A stretch of 64,000 nucleotides of DNA from the NCBI GenBank assembly GCA_944320235.1, contig CALUGQ010000002.1, positions 1-64,000 on the forward strand, written 5' to 3'. This document shows positions 50,170-59,106 of this stretch, piece after piece; within the stretch, counting starts at the first letter, position 1; each line of letters opens with the position of its first letter. Under the pieces are notes generated by a model that saw only the letters and a list, made by a program, of their open reading frames with translations, searched no databases and was not told the origin of the DNA. This DNA is from an uncultured Prevotella sp. (lineage in GTDB: Bacteria; Bacteroidota; Bacteroidia; Bacteroidales; Bacteroidaceae). A program made the position numbers and the translations under genes.

Positions 50170-51003
50170 TGGGCATCGCCGGGCCTGCGTCCTCCATCAT
50201 GCCCAATGCTCTTCCTCGCACGAAAGACAGCTAAGCCGTGGCCAGGCACGTGAGCAATGGCCGGCTGTGCTTCTGCGTGCATGTGAATGGCCGTCATGTT
50301 CTGTACCTGTTGTATAAATAGTGCAGGTAGATTCAGCCGATGATGTATGCGTTGGCCATTTCCACTTCCCGTTTTTTTATTCCCTTCCTTTTGCCGTCCC
50401 GCGGTTGCAGTGGTGGCGTATGGTGCCATGGTTGCAGCGGTGCCAGTTGCCGCAAAGTTTTTTGTAGCCACAAAGAACTTTGGGCATGAGCAGTCCTTCC
50501 AGCTGTTGCCCAATGCAGTTTGGGCTTGGTGCCCTGGTTGGGGGTGCCGCTTTATCTGCCGTTGAGGCCGTGTGATTGGGGGCGAATCCGCCAAAGCTGC
50601 GGACAGGGGCTGGTGGCAGATAGGTGGAAGGCAGCCTGAATGTTTCTTTACACTGTGTGCCTGCCAGAGGTCAAGGGGATGTTTGGGCGTGCCGGGCGTG
50701 GCGTTTTGCGCTGCAATGCGGCCCGTTTTGCGTTCCGGGATGGTGCGTTTCGTAGTGTTGCGGCGGCTGGTGCCGCAACAGTCTGGCAGCCAATGGGTTG
50801 CATTGCGGCTCAGCACGGAGGCGACCACGCTGAATTTTGCTTACAGCAGTGATGCCGTTGGCCATGCAGGCATGGCGCATGGTAGCGCTGCCCCAAGCCG
50901 GAATCACGCCACGTTGCGCTTTGGCGGTCTCTTCCAGAGTGCGCCGTGGCAAACTTTGTGGCCAACTTTGTGGCATTCATTCGTTCACAAAAACTGCGAT
51001 AAA
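50170..51003. other. Long intergenic region with repeat copy G
   Basis: About 0.83 kb with no supported gene. A diverged copy of the dispersed repeat lies at about 50700-50765 (GCGGCCCGTTTTGCG, GGTGCGTTTCG). An imperfect inverted repeat, CAAAGTTTTTTGTAGCCA with CAAAGAACTTTG, is at about 50454-50484. Several ORFs here have compositions unlike real proteins. Confidence 0.45.
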
Positions 51004-51035
51004 TTTGCACCGTAAGCAAATAATGCTTACCTTTG
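51004..51035 (+). promoter_or_regulatory. Promoter of tRNA-Leu
   Basis: TTTG (51004-51007), exactly 20 bp, TACCTTTG (51028-51035); the tRNA begins 11 bp downstream. Confidence 0.8.
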
Positions 51036-51045
51036 CACCGCAAAT

Positions 51046-51127
51046 GCGCTTGTGGCGGAATTGGTAGACGCGCCAGACTTAGGATCTGGTGTCTTACGAC
51101 GTGTAGGTTCGAGTCCTATCGGGCGCA
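51046..51127 (+). tRNA. tRNA-Leu(TAG)
   Basis: Acceptor GCGCTTG (51046-51052) with CGGGCGC (51120-51126) including two G-U pairs, discriminator A 51127, D arm around GGAATTGGTAGAC, anticodon stem CCAGA/TCTGG with loop CTTAGGA (anticodon TAG), a short variable arm, and T arm GTAGG TTCGAGT CCTAT. The prophage integrase follows within 170 bp, so the 3' half is the likely attachment site. Confidence 0.95.
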
Positions 51128-51191
51128 CAGACTAAGGGTAAGTGACTGGGAATAAAGGTTTTACAGGCTTAACCCTTTGTAAGTGAACATT

Positions 51192-51243
51192 AAAAGTGCA
51201 AGGCAATTTGCTAAAAAAAAAGCGACGCCTTGCACTTTTTTGC
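51192..51243. terminator. Terminator between tRNA-Leu and integrase
   Basis: AAAAGTGCAAGGC (51192-51204) pairs exactly with GCCTTGCACTTTT (51227-51239), then more T. It would end tRNA transcription before the integrase gene. Confidence 0.8.
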
Positions 51244-51295
51244 TTATTGTTGCTGAATTGTGCTTGGCTTTAACTGCAAAAAAACTGCAAGTATT

Positions 51296-52522
51296 ATGGC
51301 AACGATAAAACTTTATCTCGATACAAGGGCAAATGCTGCCGGAACTCCCGCACCTGTAAAAATAGCTCTGAATATGCACGGCGATACGGTAATGCAGTCA
51401 ACGGGCATAAAAATCATGCCCGACCAATGGGATAAAAAGTCCTGCAAGGTGGTTAAACACCCACAGAAACAAATATTGAATACCATGCTCGCCTCCCGTC
51501 TTAACGAGTGGGAAATGGCCTTGCTCAAACTCATGGAGACAGGCGAAGCCCGAAACGCTCGGTCTGCGTCAGAGCTTAAAAGAAAAATAATCGAGACCAT
51601 TACCCCTAAGGACACCGAAGAGGTGGCTGGTGATTTTTTCACCCACTACATCAAATACGCTTCAAGCCGTCGCACGTCGGGAACAAGGGAGGCCTACCGC
51701 CAAACGCTCCGCCGCATGGAAGCGTTCGACAAGGACATCCGTACCAGGACGTTCGAGGACATAAACAAGCGGTGGCTTACCGACTTCGAGGCGTTCATGT
51801 CGCAAACCGCGCATTCGGCAAATGCCCGTGCGTTCCATTTCAGAAACATCCGTGCCGTATTCAATGACGCGCTCGACGAGGAAATAACCACGGCTTATCC
51901 TTTCAGGAAATTCAAGATACGCAGGGAGGCTACAGCCAAGCGTTCCCTTACCGTCGAGCAGCTTCGTACACTCGCGACTTTCCCTTGCGAAGAATACCAA
52001 AAGCAATACCGTGACATCTTCATGCTGATGTTTTACCTCATTGGCGTAAATGCCGTTGACTTGTTCAAGTCAAAACGGGACGCGGTATCAGACGGCAGGT
52101 TTGAATATATACGTTCAAAAACGTATAAGCCGTATTCAATAAAGATAGAACCTGAAGCGAAAGTATTGCTCGAAAAATATAAGGGCAAAGAACATCTCAT
52201 TTCGGTTATGGACACGCGCCGCGACTACAAGGCCTATCTGCACCGCATGAACGATGCCCTCAAACGTATTGGCGACGTGTCGGTGTGCAATCCGAAAGGT
52301 AAAAAGGCATACAAGCCGCTGTTCCCAAAAATCAGTCAATACTGGTGCCGCCACTCTTGGGCGACCATCGCCGCCTCTCTTGAAATACCAAAAGAGACCA
52401 TTGCGGCTGCTCTTGGGCACGGTGGCAATACCGTAACCGACATTTACATCGACTTTGACCGCCGTAAGGTCGATGAAGCCAATCGCCGTGTCATTGACTG
52501 GGTGCTGTACGGGAAGAAATAG
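51296..52522 (+). CDS. int: Tyrosine recombinase (phage integrase)
   Basis: 408 aa. An Arm-DNA-type N-terminus (MATIKLYLDTRANAAGTPAP), a SAM-like core-binding domain (about 115-205; AGDFFTHYIKYASSRRTSGT) and the catalytic domain with YLIGVNAVDLFKSK, WCRHSWATIAASL, LGHGGNTVTDIYIDFD (nucleophile Tyr in DIYIDF). As in other Bacteroidetes phage/transposon integrases, the first catalytic Arg region reads GVNAVDL and the H-x-x-R box is altered to Y-x-x-R, so this subfamily departs from the textbook residues. It would integrate the element at the tRNA-Leu. Confidence 0.93.
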   Translation: MATIKLYLDTRANAAGTPAPVKIALNMHGDTVMQSTGIKIMPDQWDKKSCKVVKHPQKQILNTMLASRLNEWEMALLKLMETGEARNARSASELKRKIIETITPKDTEEVAGDFFTHYIKYASSRRTSGTREAYRQTLRRMEAFDKDIRTRTFEDINKRWLTDFEAFMSQTAHSANARAFHFRNIRAVFNDALDEEITTAYPFRKFKIRREATAKRSLTVEQLRTLATFPCEEYQKQYRDIFMLMFYLIGVNAVDLFKSKRDAVSDGRFEYIRSKTYKPYSIKIEPEAKVLLEKYKGKEHLISVMDTRRDYKAYLHRMNDALKRIGDVSVCNPKGKKAYKPLFPKISQYWCRHSWATIAASLEIPKETIAAALGHGGNTVTDIYIDFDRRKVDEANRRVIDWVLYGKK

Positions 52523-52541
52523 TAATTTTCAGCGAATTTCA

Positions 52542-52610
52542 ACGAGGAGCGAATATCTTTATTCGTGTGGGTACTTCTTCACCTTTGAACTTTCCGACAA
52601 CGAGAGACAA
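52542..52610. repeat. Phage-internal split repeat, copy 1
   Basis: ACGAGGAGCGAATATC (52542-52557) and GACAACGAGAGACAA (52596-52610) recur with one substitution each and nearly the same spacing at 58978-59047, while the middle differs. It lies between the convergent ends of int and the spanin-like gene. Confidence 0.6.
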
Positions 52611-52616
52611 TAAAAA

Positions 52617-52672
52617 ACGGCTCGGCAGAATAGCGTGCTGACCGAGCCGTCCGTGGTGTCCGCTCACGCGGA
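52617..52672. terminator. Tandem hairpins between int and the late operon
   Basis: ACGGCTCGG (52617-52625) pairs with CCGAGCCGT (52642-52650), preceded by an A-run that would be a T-run for minus-strand transcripts; a second hairpin GTCCGC/GCGGAC follows at about 52658-52673. It should end the minus-strand phage late transcript. Confidence 0.7.
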
Positions 52673-52741
52673 CTTCCACAACAACAGTGCAAAGTTACAC
52701 CTTTTTATCCAAAAACAATCTTCTTGCCCTTAAAATTCAAC

Positions 52742-53251
52742 CTAAATTATCTTTTTCATCAGCCAACTGATTATCTTTTTCCGCTGGCTGACTATCACTC
52801 CTACTACTATAACCGCCAAGGCGACCCAAAAGCCGTACATCTGTGTTCTCTGCCACCATGTCAGCTCCCGTTCCACCTCCACCGTCCGAACTCTGTCTTT
52901 GTACTTGTCCTTATACACAATGCTGTCCTTTACCTGCACGGGCGTTTCCACCTCTTTTGGTATATCCTGCGGCTTTGTCTTTAAGTCGTGGTACAACGTT
53001 CCGTCGGGGTTTATCCGTGCCGTTGAAGTGGCGTAATCATTCTCCAGCTCGCTCACGCTGTCTGCCGTCGTGCGTTCCGCCGTCTGCGCTGGTATCTCTA
53101 TCCGAACGGTGTCCTTTACGTAGTAGGTCTGCGTAACGACCTTTGTCAGTGTGCTGTCGTGTTGTTCCTGCGTCTCCGCCAAATGCTTGCAGGGCGAACA
53201 TCCAGCAAGCAATATGGCCACGATAAAAACGTAAAGCAATGCTTTCATCAT
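52742..53251 (-). CDS. u-spanin-like lipoprotein with C-terminal membrane helix
   Basis: 169 aa. An N-terminal lipoprotein signal (ALLYVFIVAILLAGCSPC, lipidated Cys about 18), a hydrophilic linker of some 110 residues, and a C-terminal membrane helix (MYGFWVALAVIVVGVIVSQ) with a basic end. This outer-membrane-lipid plus inner-membrane-helix plan is that of unimolecular spanins (phage T1 gp11), which fuse the two membranes in the last step of lysis. Position directly after the amidase (4-nt overlap) supports this. No sequence family is recognised, so function is inferred from architecture and context. Confidence 0.65.
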   Translation of the reverse strand: MMKALLYVFIVAILLAGCSPCKHLAETQEQHDSTLTKVVTQTYYVKDTVRIEIPAQTAERTTADSVSELENDYATSTARINPDGTLYHDLKTKPQDIPKEVETPVQVKDSIVYKDKYKDRVRTVEVERELTWWQRTQMYGFWVALAVIVVGVIVSQRKKIISWLMKKII

Positions 53252-53826
53252 CCAACCTTTTTAATATAGTCCATAATTCCCTGAACGTGAACTGCGACGA
53301 TAGCTTGTTTGCCCTCTTCACTTAAAAGATAGTCCACGTCGGCCTTGTTGTCCTGAAACAGGTTTTCGGTCAAGACGGCTGGGCATTTCGTATCTCGGCA
53401 TATTGCAAGGTTCTGCGTCCAGTACGGAGCTTGATGTGCGTACTCTCGTACCGACAGCCCTTTATACTTTGCGGCCTGAATGAGGCATCGCGCCAATGTC
53501 TTGCTGTTGACAGATGCGTTCTTTGAAACGTATGCCGCCCATCCGTGAGCGTCATGCCATTTGCCGTCCGCTCCTGCCGCGTTGCAGTGGATGGAGACGA
53601 GCAACACTCCTTTTGAGCCGTACTTGTTTGCCCTGCGGCAACGTTCGCTCAATGATACGTCGTTTTCTTCGGGCGTTATAAGCACAGCATCGATGCTTTT
53701 CTCCCACAATTCCTTTGCAAGTCTTTGTGCAATCTCCCTCGCATACTGGTATTCCAGTAGTCGCCCGTCAGGCGACCGCTTTCCTGCGGTGTCCTTTCCG
53801 TGTCCGTTGTCAATCAATACAACCAT
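53248..53826 (-). CDS. N-acetylmuramoyl-L-alanine amidase (endolysin)
   Basis: 192-aa Amidase_3-type zinc enzyme that cuts the bond between MurNAc and the stem peptide. Motifs: VVLIDNGHGKDTAGKRSPDG (first zinc His), LLEYQYAREIAQRLAKEL (Glu), LLVSIHCNAAGADGKWHDAH (second zinc His) and CPAVLTENLFQDN (catalytic Glu). No signal peptide, so it needs a holin for export. It overlaps the holin-like gene by 17 nt and the spanin-like gene by 4 nt. Confidence 0.93.
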   Translation of the reverse strand: MVVLIDNGHGKDTAGKRSPDGRLLEYQYAREIAQRLAKELWEKSIDAVLITPEENDVSLSERCRRANKYGSKGVLLVSIHCNAAGADGKWHDAHGWAAYVSKNASVNSKTLARCLIQAAKYKGLSVREYAHQAPYWTQNLAICRDTKCPAVLTENLFQDNKADVDYLLSEEGKQAIVAVHVQGIMDYIKKVG

Positions 53827-54112
53827 CTTTACCTCCTTTATTTATTGGTTTAACATTGTTTCTTTTCCTCTCGCTTAACGCCTTGTTTATTCCGCCCCCT
53901 GCCATGAAGCCGCCCACGCAAAGGACAAACAGCCCGAGGCTGTCTAAGTCCGTTTTCAGGTAGCCGTTGGCACATACATCGTAAATAAGGCAGAAGCAAA
54001 CGCACAGCCCTATCAATGCACCTACGATGCACGAAAGCACCAGTGCAAAGCTCTTGGAGCTGTCAAGGCTGCCCACCTTTATCAGGCTTTTCAGATAATC
54101 CGCTATCTTCAT
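53810..54112 (-). CDS. Holin-like small membrane protein
   Basis: 100 aa with two membrane helices (FALVLSCIVGALIGLCVCFC; SLGLFVLCVGGFMAGGGINK), a short amphipathic N-terminus and a charged Lys/Arg/Asn-rich C-terminus. Size, topology and position just before the endolysin gene fit a class II holin; no family match is recognised. The start lies 50 nt inside the preceding gene, a large overlap, but no later Met precedes the first helix. Confidence 0.7.
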   Translation of the reverse strand: MKIADYLKSLIKVGSLDSSKSFALVLSCIVGALIGLCVCFCLIYDVCANGYLKTDLDSLGLFVLCVGGFMAGGGINKALSERKRNNVKPINKGGKDGCID

Positions 54113-54569
54113 CTTTGTCTATATCTTGATAATACTTGTCGTATTCGTGGTTGGCGAGCTTCACGAGGCGGCAGTAATCCCGTGGCGGCATCCGTTTCAG
54201 GCATTCGTCATCGGGGCGCACACACAGGTTGTGCCGTGCTTCCATAAGTTGCAGCCGTAGCTCGTTGTTCTCTCGTGTCAACTCATTGTTTAGCTTCTCC
54301 AATTCGTGCTTCTCGACATACAGTTTGTCCACACGTTCGTTCAGCTCGCTGATTTTCCTGTCCTGCTGCTCTATGCGCAGTTTCAGGCTTTCAACCAGCT
54401 GGCGCATCACTCCCATTTCCTTTTCCTCCGCTTCCAGCTCCTTTATTTCCGCCTCCGCCCGTGCCTTTCGCTTTTCGGGCTGCATGAAGAAAAGGAACTT
54501 AATCAGGCTGAACCCTCCGAGAGAAGCGACCGCGCCAATGATGACCTGCAATATCCCGTTCAATTCCAT
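54063..54569 (-). CDS. Phage protein with N-terminal membrane helix and long coiled coil
   Basis: 168 aa. A single hydrophobic helix (GILQVIIGAVASLGGFSLIK) at residues 5-28, then about 90 residues of heptad-like charged helix (MRQLVESLKLRIEQQDRKIS; ELEKLNNELTRENNELRLQL), then an acidic tail with two Cys (HNLCVRPDDECL). It lies between the tail protein and the lysis genes. It could be a second holin/antiholin or a membrane-anchored lysis regulator; function unknown. Confidence 0.6.
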   Translation of the reverse strand: MELNGILQVIIGAVASLGGFSLIKFLFFMQPEKRKARAEAEIKELEAEEKEMGVMRQLVESLKLRIEQQDRKISELNERVDKLYVEKHELEKLNNELTRENNELRLQLMEARHNLCVRPDDECLKRMPPRDYCRLVKLANHEYDKYYQDIDKDEDSGLSEKPDKGGQP

Positions 54570-54578
54570 GTGTTTGTT

Positions 54579-57500
54579 TTATAACGTTACCCACTTTGAA
54601 CCAGTCCATACAAAATCAGCCCTTTCGCCCCATTTTATTGTACAGATTAAAGCTCCATTATTTGCATAGACTCTGACTTGGAAACCGTTGGTATAATCTC
54701 CTTGCCCACTTCCTGTGGAATACTTTGCAGATGCATTCGTGCATGAAAATCTTTGTCCTACCTGTGGGGCTTCAGATAATCGTAAATTGAGGTAATAATT
54801 CGTGTTTCGATAGAATGGCAATGTTGCACCGCTTCTGTAATATCTTACATATAGCAGTACGTCCTTTCTTTGAAATGTTCCTATCTCGTAGCTTTGTAAG
54901 TTAGCATATGAATTGACAAATTCCTTTAGGTTGTAACGTATTCCGTAATTCGCGTATATATCGCCCATGAACGTTCCGCTGTTTGCCGTAATGTTGCTCA
55001 TCACGACGTTGTTCATCGACACGTTGCCGTTTCGGTCAATGGTGAACTTTCCATTGCCGATGTTGACCGTTCCGTCCGCGTTGAACATTACCTTTCCGCC
55101 TGCGAACGCCACTTGCCCCGTCCTGCCGTTCAAGAACACCATAGGCGTTTTCGTGGTTGCCCCGTCCGTGGTAGTGCCGTCGGCAAGCGTTTGGCTTTCG
55201 AGCCGCGAGTTGCGGAATATCCAGCCTGCGATGTTGGCAAGCTCTGCAAGCAACAGGTTTGTAGCCACGCTCTCGAAGCTCGCGCCGAACTGGTTCCAGT
55301 AGGCCGTGTTTGTCGGCACAACGCCTGTAAAGCCTCCCGTACCGTTGGGCGCGTCCGTCCGAGTTATGTAGTACACGCTGTTATAGCGAACGATGTCAAC
55401 ACGTGTGGAGTTTCCGTAATACCGCTTTGTCGAGGAGTAATCCCCACGGAACACCCCAGCCGCCGAAACACCGTCTTTCCCGTCCTGTCCGTCTTGGCCG
55501 TCCGCTCCCCAACGGCCTATCAGGACAACAGCCGTTTCGCTTCTCGTTCCGTCCGTGTAACGGATAATCTCGTAGTTGTACAGGTAGGGCTTCGACGCTG
55601 ATATGTCCTGCACCGACGAGCTCCAGCCCAACGTGTTCTTTGTAACCCCCGTTGACTGGTTCGTGGCAAGGTACATTTCCGTGACGCTCGTTATGCCGCG
55701 CCCGTCCTCTCCATGTACGCCTATGACAGCCGCTTTTGTGTACACGGCTGTTCCGTCCGTGTATCTTATCAGTTCTCTGTTCCACAGGTACTTTTTTGTA
55801 GCCGTGGTTGCAGGAGGGTTGAGATACCAACTCGTAGGGGCTGTGTACTTGTTATCGCTGACGGCGTAGTATTCCGTCACGCTTGTTATCCCGCGCCCTG
55901 CATCCCCGTCTTTGCCATCTTCGCCGTCCTTTCCGTCCGTGCCGTTGTATGGCGTAATCCTGATGGGCGTTGACCACTGCGAGATGAGCGTCTTTCCGTC
56001 GCCCGACTTCACGGCAACGGTCATCCACAGGTATTGCAGCGCGGCAACGGTCGGCATGGTCGTACTCCAGCCCGACGGGTTGACCGATGTCTTGCTCAAC
56101 GTTGGCGGCGTTGTCGTTGACCCGTTCTTTGCGTAGCGGAACTCCGTATAGTTGCCTGCCGCCCCGTCGTTGCCGTCATCTCCTTTTTCGCCAGTGTCGC
56201 CCTTTATTTGGCCAACATCCTGCCAGCCATTGTCACTTGCAACATACAGGTGCCCGTCTGACTTCATTATGTAGGCATCTCCGATTTCGGCTTGCCCGAA
56301 TCGGTCTGACGTGCTGCCCGAAGCGGACTTCTCATGTACGGCAATCGCGTTTATTGTGCTTCCGTTCTTGTCGATAAGGTACGTACCGTTTTCAAGCAGC
56401 CCCGCGCCGCTGTCGTCACTGAAATCTTCGTTTGTTGCGTAATGCCCAAGCGCAGTTCCTTTAATGCTCACGCTCGTTCCGTCCGCGCCCTTGTCGCCTT
56501 TCGAGCCTTGCGCCACCACTTGCCAATACACCGTGTTCGTAGGCGCAATACCTTTGCATGGCGTGTCGTTTATCATGCGGTATGTCGAGGTGTTCCCGTT
56601 GTATGTGTAGCTCACCTCGTCGCCGTTGAAGTAGGTGTACGAGTTGTTATACACGCCACGGTAACAGCCTATGTAGCTTTCCTCTCCGCTTTGGCTCTGC
56701 ACAATCGTACCACGCAGGCGCAGTTTCCCGTCGCCCTCCGAATTGAAGTCGAACACATCGCCGAGCTTCATAGCGTTGGCCACCATGTCGAAATAGCTGT
56801 TTCCGTCACCTGAAACGACCCTGTCAGTCGTGACACGGCCAGGCAATATCTCTGTAAAGCCGTACAGCGTGGCGAAGCTCCTCACCCCGTCATACTCCGA
56901 ATTGAGAATGCCGACGAGCAGGTGGTAATAGCCTGCCTCGCCCTCCATCTTGATTGCGCTTTCGGACAGCCTGAACACGCCCGTTTCCGCTGTCTTGCTC
57001 ACCTTGGCATAAAGGTAGTACTTCTTCGTGCCGTCCTCCAATATCGCGCTCTCGTATGCCTCTATATCCCAGTATTTGTACTCCGAGGCCTTGTGCGAGG
57101 AACTGAGCGAGCTAATGCCGAGCGTCAGGTGCTGTATTATCCCTGCCTCCGCGCTTAGCTTCTTCGCCTCCGCGTCATAGGTTATTGCGTGTGCCACCTG
57201 CACAGGGTTCGTCTTGCTGCTCACGAAACGGAATTGCAGGCTCTCATCGCCGACGAGCATCTGCATCGTCTGTATGGCTATCGGGTTTATGCTGTTCGTG
57301 AAGTTGTCGAGCAACGCCGCCTCCAACATCGCCATCGTTTCCTTTGCGTCGCGGAAACGCCTCTTGGTGAACTGCAACGCCTCGCGGCGGTAGTCCTCTG
57401 CGATTACCTCCGTGCTTTCAAGCTCTTTCAGCTTGGTCGAAAACGACGTGCCTACGGTGTTGTTCGACAGCTCCAGTTCGGGGCTGTACGGTTTGTTGAT

Positions 57501-58949
57501 GTAGTCCTTTATGCCCGTTATGCGGATGAGCACACCGTCCTTTTGGAAACGCTCGTCAGTGAACCTAACGTAGCCACCGAGCTTTATCTTTCCGCTTATG
57601 TTCAGCCAGTCTTTCTTTGACCAAAGGCCGTCCAGTTCGCCCGAAAAGGTAAACTTCGTTTCCTCATTGTCGAACATGTACCTGACCCCTTTCCTGAACA
57701 TATCCCATGAAGCCCCCGACTTGCTCTCATCATCGCAGATGTATGCATCGGGCATCTTGCAATGGAACACGGCGTAGGTGTTGCCGACCCTTGGCGCAAA
57801 CGTTTCGTTCGGCATGGTCTGCCCGTCAATCTCCTGCGGCGTTATCTCGAAACGTCGGCCAGCTTTCTTGACGGTGCCATCGTCGTTCATTATCGGGTCG
57901 TGGACGTACTTCACCTCAAACTCCTTTTCATCGCCTGCCAGCATTCCCGACTGGAAGATGATTGTCATCGTTTCGCCGTCAATCAAGCAGTCCTCATAAT
58001 TCAGGTCATCGGGTATGCTTTCGTCCACGATGTCGTAAAAGCCTTTTTCCTCATCGACAACAACGGCACTAACCGTACCTACGCGCTTCGGGTATATGTC
58101 GGAACAGTCCAAGCTATCCTCTGCAAGGCTCGTCAGCTCCTTATCCGTGCGCCGTATCGAGTAGCCCAAATCGTCCGTAGTGTACCAACGTGCATTTTCC
58201 TCGTTGAAGCCCTCCTCATCCGAAAACTTCACGCCGTCGTAGCCTATCGTCTGTAACTTCGGCAGCAGCAGTTCCGCGCTCCCGTACTTGCTCGCGTCGA
58301 TGTTCTGCGTTCCGCCCTCCGTAAACAAGATTTCAACAGGCGGCGTGTCGCCATAGTTCGACCGCCCGACATTCGGCTTGAATCCGTTGCCGCGCCCGTA
58401 TGACAGCGACAGGGGGCTGTTCTTGTTGTACTCCACCTTGTGCAGATGAACTGTCTTTCCCACAAACTCGAACTCCGTGCCTAACTTGGAGGCCATCTGC
58501 GAAAGAGCCTCGTAGCAATACACGTGGTCGTATGATATGCAGACCTCGTCACCCTCCACGCACTGGCCGACTTCCCAGCCCGTATCGCGGCGGTTCATGT
58601 TGTCGACAAACATCTGCAAGTGTTCGTGCGGCTTCGCCGTCAGGCTGAATTTCAGCCGCCCGTCAACAGGGTTGCGGAACTTCCACATCTTCGCGTCTGC
58701 CTGTCCGCTCTCCATCGTAACGGTGTACTCAAAGTTGCGGCTGTGCTTCATCTTGAACGCTTCGGGGCGTTTCAGCGTGTACTGCTCGCCCTGATAGATG
58801 CAGTATGCACCAACTGGCAGCTCCACGTGTTCCGCGAGGGAATAGTAGAGCGTGATATTGTAATCTCCCATGATGACCCTGTGGCGGTAGCTGTTATCGT
58901 CAACCTCCACTTCGAGTATCTGTTTATCCTTGTCGCTGTATATTAACAT
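54579..58949 (-). CDS. Large phage tail protein with collagen-like and repeated fibre modules
   Basis: 1456 aa, the largest gene here. The first 500 or so residues (MLIYSDKDKQILEVEVDDNS, GAYCIYQGEQYTLKRPEAF, VEVSI-type strands) resemble baseplate-hub/prophage-tail proteins. Middle parts hold Gly-x-x runs such as GSKGDKGADGTSVS, GDTGEKGDDGNDGAAGN and GKDGEDGKDGDAGRG, separating two similar beta modules (GITSVTEYYAVSDN and GITSVTEMYLATNQ, each followed by YLW/YLYN and IRYTDGT). The C-terminus (VNIGNGKFTIDRNGNVSMNN) looks like a fibre tip. Likely the tail tip plus host-contact fibre, downstream of the DGR module. Confidence 0.82.
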   Translation of the reverse strand: MLIYSDKDKQILEVEVDDNSYRHRVIMGDYNITLYYSLAEHVELPVGAYCIYQGEQYTLKRPEAFKMKHSRNFEYTVTMESGQADAKMWKFRNPVDGRLKFSLTAKPHEHLQMFVDNMNRRDTGWEVGQCVEGDEVCISYDHVYCYEALSQMASKLGTEFEFVGKTVHLHKVEYNKNSPLSLSYGRGNGFKPNVGRSNYGDTPPVEILFTEGGTQNIDASKYGSAELLLPKLQTIGYDGVKFSDEEGFNEENARWYTTDDLGYSIRRTDKELTSLAEDSLDCSDIYPKRVGTVSAVVVDEEKGFYDIVDESIPDDLNYEDCLIDGETMTIIFQSGMLAGDEKEFEVKYVHDPIMNDDGTVKKAGRRFEITPQEIDGQTMPNETFAPRVGNTYAVFHCKMPDAYICDDESKSGASWDMFRKGVRYMFDNEETKFTFSGELDGLWSKKDWLNISGKIKLGGYVRFTDERFQKDGVLIRITGIKDYINKPYSPELELSNNTVGTSFSTKLKELESTEVIAEDYRREALQFTKRRFRDAKETMAMLEAALLDNFTNSINPIAIQTMQMLVGDESLQFRFVSSKTNPVQVAHAITYDAEAKKLSAEAGIIQHLTLGISSLSSSHKASEYKYWDIEAYESAILEDGTKKYYLYAKVSKTAETGVFRLSESAIKMEGEAGYYHLLVGILNSEYDGVRSFATLYGFTEILPGRVTTDRVVSGDGNSYFDMVANAMKLGDVFDFNSEGDGKLRLRGTIVQSQSGEESYIGCYRGVYNNSYTYFNGDEVSYTYNGNTSTYRMINDTPCKGIAPTNTVYWQVVAQGSKGDKGADGTSVSIKGTALGHYATNEDFSDDSGAGLLENGTYLIDKNGSTINAIAVHEKSASGSTSDRFGQAEIGDAYIMKSDGHLYVASDNGWQDVGQIKGDTGEKGDDGNDGAAGNYTEFRYAKNGSTTTPPTLSKTSVNPSGWSTTMPTVAALQYLWMTVAVKSGDGKTLISQWSTPIRITPYNGTDGKDGEDGKDGDAGRGITSVTEYYAVSDNKYTAPTSWYLNPPATTATKKYLWNRELIRYTDGTAVYTKAAVIGVHGEDGRGITSVTEMYLATNQSTGVTKNTLGWSSSVQDISASKPYLYNYEIIRYTDGTRSETAVVLIGRWGADGQDGQDGKDGVSAAGVFRGDYSSTKRYYGNSTRVDIVRYNSVYYITRTDAPNGTGGFTGVVPTNTAYWNQFGASFESVATNLLLAELANIAGWIFRNSRLESQTLADGTTTDGATTKTPMVFLNGRTGQVAFAGGKVMFNADGTVNIGNGKFTIDRNGNVSMNNVVMSNITANSGTFMGDIYANYGIRYNLKEFVNSYANLQSYEIGTFQRKDVLLYVRYYRSGATLPFYRNTNYYLNLRLSEAPQVGQRFSCTNASAKYSTGSGQGDYTNGFQVRVYANNGALICTIKWGERADFVWTGSKWVTL

Positions 58950-58977
58950 AAATCCGAGTTATTTTTGCCAAAAATCG

Positions 58978-59047
58978 ACGAGGAGCGATTATCGCCCTCT
59001 GTCTGGTGTAAGTGCCTGCCCCGTCCAAGAAAGACAACGAGAAACAA
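58978..59047. repeat. Phage-internal split repeat, copy 2
   Basis: ACGAGGAGCGATTATC (58978-58993) and GACAACGAGAAACAA (59033-59047), matching the pair at 52542-52610. It lies upstream of the tail gene start. A GGGTGGGAGG/CCTCCCGACCC hairpin (about 59067-59093) next to it could end the 59107-59931 transcript. Confidence 0.6.
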
Positions 59048-59106
59048 CGTGACGCAATAATCCAAAGGGTGGGAGGCCGAAACCTCCCGACCCTGTAACT
59101 TTCCGC

